From positions 1-10,001 of the forward strand of contig WRJC01000084.1 of the NCBI GenBank assembly GCA_009782405.1: 10,001 bases of DNA, in the 5' to 3' direction. Numbering within the stretch: the stretch's first letter is position 1; each line of letters starts with the position of its first letter. Made by a program: the position numbers and the translations under genes. The DNA comes from Oscillospiraceae bacterium. GTDB taxonomy: Bacteria; Bacillota_A; Clostridia; Oscillospirales; WRJC01. The notes below the pieces were generated by a model. That model did no database searches, had not been told where the DNA came from, and saw only the letters and a list, made by a program, of their open reading frames with translations. Shown here piece by piece: positions 1 to 6,921 of the stretch.

Positions 1-33
1 ACCTGTTCGATTAATGTGAAAAAAGGTGCGACC
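1..33 (-). pseudogene. Resumed 3' part of the interrupted DDE transposase gene (partial)
   Basis: On the minus strand this edge can be read as VAPFFTLIEQ. It is proposed as the continuation of the DDE transposase that breaks off at 1743-1755. If the IS110 element is removed and one copy of the shared GGT (31-33 and 1747-1749) is kept, the codons run CCG AAG GTC GCA CCT, giving ...SWYPK-VAPFFTLIEQ without a stop. The piece should contain the third catalytic acid (Glu) further left, outside the window. This is an inference from reading-frame restoration plus the residue style usual after a DSWYPK motif. Only about eleven codons are visible. Confidence 0.45.
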
Positions 34-65
34 ATGCGGGGAAAAAGGGCAGAGCAAAGCAAGCG

Positions 66-1373
66 TCACGGAAAATGGCGCAAAAAGGGGGGGGGAATAT
101 TAGGGAAGATATCAACCGGGAGGTCTGGAGAGAACATCGTTGACGAGATCATCGGGGACGGTGAGGCCAAGCTTGGAGAGTTGCTTGACGTGAGAGTTGA
201 TCTTCCTATCCCTGTTGAAGTGTGTGTAGTAGTCAGCGCCGAGGTCGCGGAACCCATGGCCGGACAGCACGAAGTAGACGGCGATGAGGATGGAGTGGGC
301 GACGGCCATGGTTGCCCTGTTTTTGCCGCGATGTGAGACGAGCCTTGCGTACTGCGCGGAGAAGAACGAATTTTTTTTTTGACGGCTGATTTGGCGCACT
401 GGGTGAGGGTGGTTTTGAGCGCCTGGTTGCCGGGAGGCGTTTTGCCGCTCTTGCGCTTGCCTGCGGACTCGTTGTTGCCGGGGCACACGCCGGCCCATTT
501 GCACAGACTGTTCTGGTTCTGGAATCTGCTCATGTCGGTGCCCGTCTCGGCGATGATCTGTTCCGCAGCCACCTTGCCAACGCCGGGGATTTCGTCCAAG
601 GCCGCCACCGCCGCCTTGTAGTTCTCGCTCAGGCTGCCCTGGATCATCTCATCGGTTTTCTCGATCTGCGCTGTCTGTTCCTTGATCACCTGCATCACGT
701 GGCTGAAAAACCCCCGCTGCATCGGCGTGATCGACCCCTCTAACGACTTGAACAATTCCTCCGGTGTCGCTTTCAGATTGCCTACCATGCGTACGGCTAC
801 CTCATCGACCGTGAAGTCCGGCTTGCCGATCACCAGCTCCAAAAGCGCAGTTGCGCTCTTCCCCTCGATTTCCGTCACGTAGTCACCCAGCTTGATGTTC
901 GCACCCTCCAGAAACTTCTGCAGCCGATTCACGTTACGCGCCCGCTCCTCCACCTGCGACTTCCGAAATCGTGTCATGTCACGCAGCTCGCGTTGCTCCC
1001 TGTCCGGCACGAAACTCGGCTTCAGCAGACCCTGGCTCAGGCACTTCGCTATCCACTGCGCGTCGTTCACGTCCGTCTTCCGCCCCGGCACGTTCTTGAT
1101 GTGGTACGCATTGCATACCATCGCCGGCATTTCCTCTTGCTCGAATATGTTGTACAATGGCTTCCAGTACGACCCCGTGCTCTCCATCGCGATCATCTGG
1201 CAACCGTTACCCTTGAGCCACGCGACCATCTCGCGTATCTCGTGCGTCAATGTGCCGAACTCCCTGACTTCTGCCTTGCGCCCCTTCCGCAGGCATACTA
1301 CCAGCTTGCTCTTGTGCACGTCTATCCCCGCGCATCGCTCGTAATATACTTCATCTTTGTCTTCTATTGTCAT
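66..1373 (-). CDS. IS110-family transposase, frameshifted near the C-terminus
   Basis: This is the RuvC-like DEDD transposase of the IS110 family, which carries out bridge-RNA-guided insertion. Acidic residues fit the family: D18 in GIDVHK, E64 in MESTG, and D101 and D104 in KTDVNDA. A helix-hairpin-helix-like IPGVGK follows at 262-267, then the C-terminal (Transposase_20) domain with CPGNNESAGKRKSG. S303 is the likely nucleophile. The start ATG at 1373 has AAGGAG 11 bases upstream. The frame breaks after V331-KKK at a run of ten A (371-380 on the plus strand) and then reads a Ser/Pro/Thr-rich tail to 66 that is unlike the family. The usual tail (NSFFSAQYARLV, then AVAHSILIAVYFVLSG) is intact in the next frame down to 112. 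One added A would give a normal protein of about 420 residues. Family is certain; whether the protein is functional is open. Confidence 0.93.
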   Translation of the reverse strand: MTIEDKDEVYYERCAGIDVHKSKLVVCLRKGRKAEVREFGTLTHEIREMVAWLKGNGCQMIAMESTGSYWKPLYNIFEQEEMPAMVCNAYHIKNVPGRKTDVNDAQWIAKCLSQGLLKPSFVPDREQRELRDMTRFRKSQVEERARNVNRLQKFLEGANIKLGDYVTEIEGKSATALLELVIGKPDFTVDEVAVRMVGNLKATPEELFKSLEGSITPMQRGFFSHVMQVIKEQTAQIEKTDEMIQGSLSENYKAAVAALDEIPGVGKVAAEQIIAETGTDMSRFQNQNSLCKWAGVCPGNNESAGKRKSGKTPPGNQALKTTLTQCAKSAVKKKIRSSPRSTQGSSHIAAKTGQPWPSPTPSSSPSTSCCPAMGSATSALTTTHTSTGIGRSTLTSSNSPSLASPSPMISSTMFSPDLPVDIFPNIPPPFLRHFP

Positions 1374-1399
1374 CTTTCCCTATTCTCCTTTGTCTGTAT

Positions 1400-1604
1400 T
1401 TACGGCGCGGCTCCCGCCTTTACTTACAACTTAATGTACGTCCTTCCCCCCGAAGGGTTTGGCACAATTCGCGGTGCGATGCGAGAGCCTTTCCCATATG
1501 TGTAACGAATATGAACGGTGTTCGACCCGTTCATATGCAGTTCACACCAATCGATTAAGGCGTGCGAGCTCTTGGCTCTTATCGGTCCCGAGCTTCTGCC
1601 ATTG
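1400..1604 (-). ncRNA. Candidate IS110 bridge RNA region in the left non-coding end
   Basis: IS110-group elements transcribe a guide RNA of roughly 180 nt from the end upstream of the transposase. Here a promoter (1611-1639) would start a transcript near 1604. The stretch folds locally: 1590-1594 with 1567-1571, 1559-1564 with 1543-1548 (10-nt loop), and a 10-bp stem 1527-1536 with 1509-1518 (8-nt loop). Bases 1501-1509 are the exact complement of the element's left terminus (1739-1747), as a donor guide would be. Bases 1473-1479 match one side of the insertion site (25-31), and 1449-1456 match the other side (1748-1755) in opposite orientation, as target guides might. The guide order has not been reconciled with IS621, and the 3' end is arbitrary. 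Confidence 0.42.
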
Positions 1605-1747
1605 TCTTATATCATACCACACCCAGCCATAGATTGCAATGGCCATAGCACCCGTGTCCACGGTTTTTTCATTTATCGCGGCGTTCGATAGAACGTGGTT
1701 ATTGGCGTGAGCTGCATATGAACGCTTTGCGTTGCACATTCGTTACA
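1501..1747. repeat. Imperfect inverted repeat (arms 1501-1551 and 1701-1747)
   Basis: The two arms are reverse complements. The outer ten bases, TGTAACGAAT, are identical, and the inner 25-base block (1527-1551 against 1725-1701) differs at only three positions. Between these blocks each arm has its own hairpin-like core of different sequence (ten-base stem at 1509-1536; AACGC-AAA-GCGTT in the other arm). The right arm ends exactly where the IS110 element meets the host gene, so the repeat is read here as part of the IS110 left end. No target-site duplication flanks 1501-1747, which argues against a separate MITE. Confidence 0.75.
1611..1639 (-). promoter_or_regulatory. Sigma-A-type promoter driving the IS110 left end and transposase
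   Basis: On the minus strand a -35-like TTGCAA (1634-1639) is followed after exactly 17 bases by TATGAT (1611-1616). Transcription would start near 1604, about 230 bases ahead of the transposase start codon. The position suits a promoter that makes both the candidate bridge RNA and transposase mRNA. Confidence 0.6.
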
Positions 1748-2366
1748 CCTTCGGGTACCAGCTGTCGCACAGCAACACGACCATGGGAACATCTTTCAAT
1801 TCCTTCATCGCCTCGGTGATCATCTCCGAAGCCATCACCAGCCTGTTTTCGTCCGTTCCTCGCATACGAAATCTGACCGGAACGTTCAGATATTTGATGG
1901 TGTTTCCTATGGCGACCGGCACACATATGGTCAGAGCCACGAAGCAGTGCCCCTTCAGGTACTCCGACCCCTTGTGCCTCGCGTGGTCGTGCATCGTCGA
2001 GTAACACTCGAAATGTGTTCCGAATTTCGCCTGTAGTGTGTCATCCAACAGTAGTAGCACTGGCAGTTTCGCCTCTGTTTCCCCTATCAGCCCCACCGCT
2101 TTCCTGACCGTCACCGCCGCGAATTTCTCTATCGGCATCTCCGTGTATGTCAGCAGATAGTAGTACGCGTTCAGCGACACCTTGCTCATTCCCCGCAGAA
2201 ACCATTTCCATATGTGCTGCACTGACGTCACCATTTGCATACTCAGCGCCGCCAAAAGCAGCATGAACAGTTTGTGTCCCGATGGTCTAGTCAGCAATTC
2301 GATGTACGGCCAAAAATATTTTTTTGCCCTTGATATTATTCCGTTTCTATGATATAATCTTTCCAT
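1743..2366 (-). pseudogene. DDE (IS4/IS701-like) transposase, 5' part, interrupted by IS110
   Basis: This is the N-terminal 206 residues of a cut-and-paste transposase with an RNase H-like DDE core. The first catalytic Asp is in LLLLDDTLQAKFG (D108 or D109) and the second in VVLLCDSWYPK (D201). Both motifs are typical of IS4/IS701-like transposases, whose third residue (Glu) lies well downstream. The reading frame hits a stop three codons after the second motif, exactly at the IS110 junction, so about half the protein is missing here. The start ATG at 2366 is supported by AGAAGGA about nine bases upstream. The usual length for such proteins is roughly 400 residues or more. The exact IS family was not determined. 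The element's own ends are not clear, although a 12-bp inverted repeat lies just upstream of the start codon. Confidence 0.8.
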
Positions 2367-2434
2367 ACAAACGATTCCTTCTTTGATGTTTTTGTTTGTG
2401 GTGATTCAATTATATCATATTTGGAATCGTTTGT
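2367..2434 (-). promoter_or_regulatory. 12-bp inverted repeat able to sequester the DDE transposase start
   Basis: ACAAACGATTCC (2367-2378) and GGAATCGTTTGT (2423-2434) are perfect reverse complements 44 bases apart. On the minus-strand transcript the near arm touches the start codon at 2366 and covers part of the GAAGGA ribosome binding site (2376-2381). A transcript entering from outside would contain both arms and could hide the start. A transcript from the -10 element between the arms would lack the far arm. This is the logic known from IS10 and IS50; its use here is inferred. Confidence 0.45.
2409..2417 (-). promoter_or_regulatory. Extended -10 promoter element for the DDE transposase
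   Basis: The minus strand reads TGATATAAT, an extended -10 (TGnTATAAT), with a start site near 2402 and about 36 bases of leader to the ATG. No convincing -35 is seen at 16-18 bases, which is tolerated with an extended -10. Confidence 0.4.
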
Positions 2435-2488
2435 TTCTTTTTCTACGAATTTTTTTCCCGAAATCTTGTAATCTGGTGATAATAACCC

Positions 2489-2517
2489 TTGATTTTTTTT
2501 TTGCCCTGTGCTATACT
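2489..2517 (+). promoter_or_regulatory. Promoter of the feoA-ABC transporter operon
   Basis: TTGATT (2489-2494) and TATACT (2512-2517) are separated by 17 bases, and a TG one base before the -10 makes it extended. Transcription would start near 2524. The leader of about 70 bases opens with a small hairpin, GCAAAC-TTGT-GTTTGC (2529-2544), and ends with the ribosome binding site AAGGGGG. GATAATAA at 2478-2485 overlaps the upstream edge and is faintly Fur-box-like, but no symmetrical metal-regulator operator can be supported. Confidence 0.65.
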
Positions 2518-2591
2518 GTCTCCATACTGCAAACTTGTGTTTGCGACGTCGGCAAAAAAACAACCCGAAAAGAAAAGGGGGAAACCAAAAA

Positions 2592-2840
2592 ATGACGCTG
2601 AGGGATTTGAAAGTGGGCAAAAGCGGAAAGGTATCGGCTGTCGGGGGCGAAAAAATATTGCGGCACAGATTGCTGGAAATGGGAATAACTCCCAAAACGG
2701 TGGTAACCGTAAAAAAAGCCGCGCCGATGGGCGACCCTATCGAACTTTTGCTGCGGGGGTATGTTTTGACTCTGCGGCTCGATGACGCCGAAAAAATTTC
2801 GGTTGAGGAAGTGGATTTGGAAAGCGGGGATAACAAGTGA
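2592..2840 (+). CDS. FeoA-domain protein (small SH3-like)
   Basis: This 82-residue protein matches the FeoA family along its whole length: MTLRDLKVGKSGKV at the start, the hallmark RHRLLEMGITP at about 24-34, then PMGDPIELLLRGYVLTLR at about 45-62 and an acidic end. FeoA proteins are small cytosolic SH3-like barrels that normally partner the ferrous iron transporter FeoB, and related domains occur at the C-terminus of DtxR regulators. No feoB is in the window. Its only neighbours are two ABC half-exporters, the first starting inside its stop codon. The start at 2592 is chosen because AAGGGGG lies about ten bases upstream and family homology begins there; the longer open frame upstream is unlike FeoA. 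A metal-linked role with the transporter is inferred. Confidence 0.88.
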   Translation: MTLRDLKVGKSGKVSAVGGEKILRHRLLEMGITPKTVVTVKKAAPMGDPIELLLRGYVLTLRLDDAEKISVEEVDLESGDNK

Positions 2841-4645
2841 AGCGAATTTTTGCGGCTTACAAAGACTTGATCGGAATAATTTTCGCCGAAGCTCCCGTGA
2901 TGGTCGTGATAACTTTTGCCTGCACAATCGTCAATGGGTTGTTGACGCCGCTCGGCGTTTACATAAACCAAAATGTTTTCGATGGCGGGTTGGCGGTAGC
3001 AAGAAACGAAATGACATTTTCGGATTATTCGATTTTCCTTGTTTTGTTTGTGATAGCCGCGATTTTGCCTTCTGTCATCGGCGGGATAATTTTTAACTAC
3101 GTTCAGCCGCGTTCGCTTTTGATACTCCGGACGGCATACAAAGCCCGTATGCTGAAAAAACTCAAAACGATGAAATACGAGCATTTTGAAAGCGAAGCGT
3201 CTGCCGAGATCATCGACAAGGCATATAACAGAGCCGAAAATTCGGCGAGGCATTTATGGCCGATGTATGTTCATTGGCGCGGCGCGGCGCTGATTGCAAG
3301 CGTGGGCACGCTCGGCTATGTTTTCAGCATAAGATGGTGGCTTTTGCTTTCGGTTCTGTTGCCGTTTGTACTGGAAACATACATATCGTCAAAGACAAAC
3401 TACAACATTTACACCGAACTGGAAACGTACTGGAAAAAAGAGCGGAAATACAGTACGCTCGGCGGCTATTTGAGGTCGAGAAATTTTTCCAAAGAACTGA
3501 AGGCGTATGGCAATTATGACTTTTTGATTGACGAATATAAGGAAAGATTGAACGAGCGCAACCGGGACTATGAACGCTATTATTTCAAAAACATCAGGAA
3601 AATATTGTTGGGCGGCAATATAACGAAAATCGGCTCTATTGCAAACGTACTCATTTTGCTTGTTTTGTTTGTGGCCGGGCAAATGTCGGTGGGTTTGTTT
3701 GTCGCCATGACAGCTTTGATGTTCGGCGGCATATACGGGAATTTGGAGGGCGTCGCGGGATTTTTCAAATGGTCGGGCTTCCATATAAATTCATACGATT
3801 ATTACGACAAATTCTTCAAATTGTCCGACGAGGCGGAAGGCGCAAAAAAAGATTTGCCCGATTCTTTTGATATTGAGTTCAACGACGTTTGGTTTAGGTA
3901 TCCCGGCACGGAAAAAGATATTTTGAAAGGGCTGACATTCAAAATAAAGAACGGGGAAAAAGCGTCCATTGTCGGCGAAAACGGCGAAGGCAAATCGACG
4001 ATGATAAAATTATTGCTCGGGCTTTTTTCTCCCGATAAAGGCGAAATACTGGTCGGCGGCAAAAATTTGGAAGAATACCCGCTCCAAGTGCGGACAAAAA
4101 TATTCGGGCCTGTCTTCCAGGATTTCCCGAGGTACAGCATTACCTTGAAAGAAAACATCGGCATCGGCGACGTAAATGAAATTGAAAACGAAGAAAAAAT
4201 AAAAGCGGCGGCGATGAAAGGCAAAGCCAACGAATTTACGGAAAAATTTGAAAAAAGCTATGATACGCTGCTCGGCAGGGATTTTGAGGGCGGCGTCGAT
4301 ATATCCGGCGGAGAATGGCAGAGGATAGCGATTGCCCGCGCTTTTATGGGCGGCAAGCCGATTCTTTTGCTTGACGAGCCGACCTCGCAGCTCGACCCGA
4401 TGGCGGAAGCCGGGCTGTACAACGAGTTCGCGGGAATGGCCGAAAAAAAGACGGCTTTGTTTATCACACACAGATTAGGCTCGACAATGATAACCGACAG
4501 GATTTTTGTCATACACGGCGGCAAAATCGAAGAGGTCGGGACGCATGACGAGTTGATGAAAGCGGACGGCATTTATTCGAAAATGTTCAACGCGCAAAAA
4601 CAATGGTACAAACATGACGGAGAGGAGGCGGCCGCCAATGGCTAA
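2837..4645 (+). CDS. ABC exporter half-transporter (membrane domain fused to ATPase), first subunit
   Basis: This 602-residue protein has an N-terminal membrane domain of about six helices (hydrophobic stretches near 11-40, 64-89, 149-180 and 260-300) followed by a nucleotide-binding domain. ATPase motifs are complete: Walker A GENGEGKS (380-387), Q-loop Q428, signature ISGGEWQ (489-495), Walker B ILLLDEPT with D513 and E514, and H-loop H545. It starts with GTG at 2837, overlapping the feoA stop, so translation is probably coupled. It overlaps the next gene by eight bases, and the two products probably form a heterodimeric exporter. No C39 peptidase domain or recognisable substrate-binding region is seen, so the substrate is unknown; peptide, lipid, drug or metal-complex export are all possible. 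Confidence 0.92.
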   Translation: MKRIFAAYKDLIGIIFAEAPVMVVITFACTIVNGLLTPLGVYINQNVFDGGLAVARNEMTFSDYSIFLVLFVIAAILPSVIGGIIFNYVQPRSLLILRTAYKARMLKKLKTMKYEHFESEASAEIIDKAYNRAENSARHLWPMYVHWRGAALIASVGTLGYVFSIRWWLLLSVLLPFVLETYISSKTNYNIYTELETYWKKERKYSTLGGYLRSRNFSKELKAYGNYDFLIDEYKERLNERNRDYERYYFKNIRKILLGGNITKIGSIANVLILLVLFVAGQMSVGLFVAMTALMFGGIYGNLEGVAGFFKWSGFHINSYDYYDKFFKLSDEAEGAKKDLPDSFDIEFNDVWFRYPGTEKDILKGLTFKIKNGEKASIVGENGEGKSTMIKLLLGLFSPDKGEILVGGKNLEEYPLQVRTKIFGPVFQDFPRYSITLKENIGIGDVNEIENEEKIKAAAMKGKANEFTEKFEKSYDTLLGRDFEGGVDISGGEWQRIAIARAFMGGKPILLLDEPTSQLDPMAEAGLYNEFAGMAEKKTALFITHRLGSTMITDRIFVIHGGKIEEVGTHDELMKADGIYSKMFNAQKQWYKHDGEEAAANG

Positions 4646-6545
4646 AAAAAAGAAAAAAGATAAGGCAGAGGAAAAGAAGCCTGTCTACGAGATAAAATTC
4701 GACGACAACACAGCCGCTTTCGAAAAAGATATTTTGAAGGAAAACCCGCCGAAGCTGTCATATCTGACGCGGCTTTTCAATTACGTCTTTTCGTCTGCAA
4801 GGTTTATGTGCGGCATCTTTTTGGGCCTTGCGATAATTTTAAGCATAATACAGCCGATAACGGCATTTATATGGGGGCGCTACATCGACAGCGCCAACGC
4901 CTATTCGGAAATCATAGACCCGCAGACGGTTCAGTTGATTTCATTGGCAGGGCTTGCTGCGCTGTATTGGTTTATCGGCTTTTTGAGCAATATGATAGGC
5001 CGCTATCTTTACGGCGGCGAGGATATTGAGCGTTTGAGCAAAGTGCAGGATCACCGTTTGCAGGAAAAGTTCCAGGAAAAACTGTTCAAAAAAATATCGA
5101 AGCTCTACCCGGATTACATGGAAGTTCCGAAGATAAACGATATAATCAACCGAAGTTTCGATTCGATGGGCAGCGAATGGAGTTCGCTCCAAAGAGGCGT
5201 CATAATCGAGGGTTATGTCATAATAGCAAAAATCGTTTCAGTAGTCATGGTTGCCGCTTCGCTATATATTTTCAATCCGTGGCTATGCTTTATCGTTCTT
5301 ATCGCGCCGCTCCCAACGCTCTATACGACTTACGTCGGCAACAAGCTAAATTTCAAGTTTTCGCGGGACAACGGGAAAATATTGCGGGAAGCCGGATATT
5401 ATCAAGGCGTGCTGCTCGGCGGATCCGCTAAGGAAGTCAAGGCGCTGAACTTATTTGATTTCTTCTTTGCGAAATGGAAAGTCCTCGCGGACGATTACGT
5501 TGTCAAAGAAAAGAAAAATCAGATGAATGTGTTTATACTCGGAACGGTGAGCGGATTCATTTCCAATACGGCGAGCATCGCGGCGAATGTTTTCGCGATC
5601 GTTTTGATGACGCAGGGCAGGCTTTCAATCGGCGCGCTCGGCGCGGCGCTTGCTTTGATTGGCACGCTCATGGATAGCACTTCGCAATTATTCGGTTCGA
5701 TTGCAAACTTCATATCGAAGAAAAACGAAGCGGCGCAGTTCTTTGAACTGGTCGATTTGAACGAGCAGATTTCAAAAAGCGCGGACGGTAAAATAACGGA
5801 ATTGGACATCGAGTGTTTAGAGGCTCAAAATCTAACTTACCGCTATCCTTTAACAGACGATTACCGCATAAAAAACGTGAGCTTTTCAATACGCAAAGGC
5901 GAAAAGGTCGCGTTTGTCGGGGAAAACGGCGCGGGCAAAACGACGTTTGTCAAACTTTTGACCGGGATGCTGGAACCGGCGGAGGGAAAAATAATGATAA
6001 ACGGCGGCGATGCAAGGGATATGGATTCTGCGGATAAATATAATTCCTTATCATGCGTATTGCAAGAACCGGCGAGATTCAACACATTTACCATCGCCGA
6101 CAACGTATTTTTGGGCGATGTGGAAAACAAGCGAGATGAAAACCGGATTGATGCTTCAATTGGATTCGCGGGATTTGAGGGCGCGGACAAAAACGCTATG
6201 CTCGGCAAGGAAATAGGCGGCACGGAACTGTCCGGCGGAGAATGGCAAAAAATAGCGATTGCGCGGGCATATTACCGGGACAGGGATTTTATCGTGCTTG
6301 ACGAGCCGACAAGCAACCTCGACCCTCTTGCCGAAGCCGAAGTTTTCAAGAAGTACATTGCCATGACGGAGGGCAAGACGGTTATTATGGTTACGCATAG
6401 AATAAGCGTCGCTTCGCTTGCCGACAGGGTTGTCGTATTCAAAGACGGCGAGATTGTCGAGGACGGCTCCCACGGCGATTTATTGTCCAACAACGGCGAA
6501 TATGCGCGCTTGTACTCTACGCAAGCGCAATGGTACGACAGGTGA
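4638..6545 (+). CDS. ABC exporter half-transporter, second subunit
   Basis: This 635-residue membrane-plus-ATPase half-transporter is the likely partner of the preceding gene product. A Lys-rich cytosolic extension (about 1-40, with [14 protein letters not shown]) precedes the helices, the first near 57-78. Nucleotide-binding motifs are all present: Walker A GENGAGKT (428-435), Q-loop Q476, signature LSGGEWQ (531-537), Walker B FIVLDEPT with D555 and E556, and H587 in the H-loop. Both subunits therefore look ATPase-competent, unlike heterodimers with one degenerate site. Both have GGEWQ where many exporters have GGQ. ATG 4638 is preferred over an in-frame start at 4614 because AGAGGAGG lies nine bases upstream, inside the end of the first subunit. 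Substrate unknown. Confidence 0.92.
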   Translation: MAKKKKKDKAEEKKPVYEIKFDDNTAAFEKDILKENPPKLSYLTRLFNYVFSSARFMCGIFLGLAIILSIIQPITAFIWGRYIDSANAYSEIIDPQTVQLISLAGLAALYWFIGFLSNMIGRYLYGGEDIERLSKVQDHRLQEKFQEKLFKKISKLYPDYMEVPKINDIINRSFDSMGSEWSSLQRGVIIEGYVIIAKIVSVVMVAASLYIFNPWLCFIVLIAPLPTLYTTYVGNKLNFKFSRDNGKILREAGYYQGVLLGGSAKEVKALNLFDFFFAKWKVLADDYVVKEKKNQMNVFILGTVSGFISNTASIAANVFAIVLMTQGRLSIGALGAALALIGTLMDSTSQLFGSIANFISKKNEAAQFFELVDLNEQISKSADGKITELDIECLEAQNLTYRYPLTDDYRIKNVSFSIRKGEKVAFVGENGAGKTTFVKLLTGMLEPAEGKIMINGGDARDMDSADKYNSLSCVLQEPARFNTFTIADNVFLGDVENKRDENRIDASIGFAGFEGADKNAMLGKEIGGTELSGGEWQKIAIARAYYRDRDFIVLDEPTSNLDPLAEAEVFKKYIAMTEGKTVIMVTHRISVASLADRVVVFKDGEIVEDGSHGDLLSNNGEYARLYSTQAQWYDR

Positions 6546-6609
6546 ATTGTTCAGGCATTTGAATGAGAAGTACAGTGCGGAAATGAAATTAAGCGAGGAG
6601 GTATCAGGC

Positions 6610-6798
6610 ATGATAAAAACTTTGTATGATGAGCGTGTCTTTGTCAATGGCAAGGCAGAGGGCAATATAGAAGGGGCAAAAGCCAGAGCGATCGAAACGG
6701 CGAAGGAGATGCTTGCGGACGGCGAACCGATGCAAAAGATATTGAAATATTCGAAACTGACGATTGAAGAGATAGAGGAACTGAGAGACAAGGCATAA
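6610..6798 (+). CDS. Small protein resembling the C-terminal tail of Rpn/PD-(D/E)XK-type proteins
   Basis: From ATG 6610, preceded eight bases upstream by GAGGAGG, a 62-residue charged helical product can be read. The stretch [19 protein letters not shown], then [20 protein letters not shown], resembles the tail of Rpn-type nuclease/transposase-like proteins, where a Glu/Gly/Lys repeat is followed by a helix and a short 'LT.EEIE.L' module. The frame stays open upstream ([20 protein letters not shown] from about 6541), and that part also fits an Rpn-like protein. The piece may thus be the remnant of a longer gene whose catalytic domain is gone. It starts 64 bases after the ABC stop codon and could be co-transcribed. 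Not confidently functional. Confidence 0.5.
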   Translation: MIKTLYDERVFVNGKAEGNIEGAKARAIETAKEMLADGEPMQKILKYSKLTIEEIEELRDKA

Positions 6799-6843
6799 TG
6801 CATGGCTTTGCGAAAGCGGCGCCATTTCGGGCGCAATGGATGG

Positions 6844-6867
6844 GGGCGGCAATAAGGATTGCCGCCC
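6844..6867. terminator. Perfect hairpin between convergent genes, possible bidirectional terminator
   Basis: GGGCGGCAAT and ATTGCCGCCC form a ten-base-pair stem with loop AAGG. It lies between the end of the plus-strand operon (6798) and the end of the minus-strand surface-protein gene (6922). No T-run follows on either strand, so it is not a textbook Rho-independent terminator. It may terminate weakly, block 3' exonucleases, or be a local repeat. Nothing else is seen in 6799-6921. Confidence 0.45.
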
Positions 6868-6921
6868 TTGCCGTGCGCTCATGGGGATTACGGTACGATG
6901 GTAAAAGCTTTTTGGAATATC

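Larger units (their letters stand above)
31..1749 (-). mobile_element. IS110-family insertion sequence inserted in a DDE transposase gene
   Basis: The element holds one IS110-type transposase gene on the minus strand, about 78 bp of non-coding right end (34-111) and about 370 bp of non-coding left end (1374-1746). Boundaries were set from the host gene: its frame is lost at 1747 and plausibly resumes at about 33, and both junctions read GGT in the transposase sense. A 2-3 bp shared core with no longer target duplication and no terminal inverted repeats is normal for IS110 elements, which recombine through RNA-guided DEDD/Ser transposases. An inverted repeat lies inside the left end (1501-1551 against 1701-1747) but does not join the two element ends. 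The left boundary is firm to a few bases. The right one depends on the frame-restoration argument. Confidence 0.65.

Noticed and set aside
87..95. Run of nine G near the IS110 right end as a phase-variation tract
   Set aside because: It lies beyond the restored transposase stop (112), inside the non-coding end, so a length change would not affect a protein.
993..1505. Open frames of 150-170 codons on the plus strand opposite the IS110 transposase
   Set aside because: They are antisense to a well-conserved transposase domain and have no motif of their own.
1501..1747. Independent 247-bp MITE with long terminal inverted repeats
   Set aside because: No target-site duplication flanks it, and its right end coincides with the IS110/host junction predicted from the reading frame. 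Reading it as part of the IS110 left end is simpler, though not proven.
2476..2489. Fur or DtxR operator upstream of feoA
   Set aside because: Only a short GATAATAA half-like element is present, without the symmetry expected of a metal-regulator box.
2336..3253. Open frame of 305 codons on the minus strand across the feoA-ABC start region
   Set aside because: It spans the intergenic region and runs antisense to feoA and the ABC gene, without recognisable motifs. It is a by-product of their codon use.
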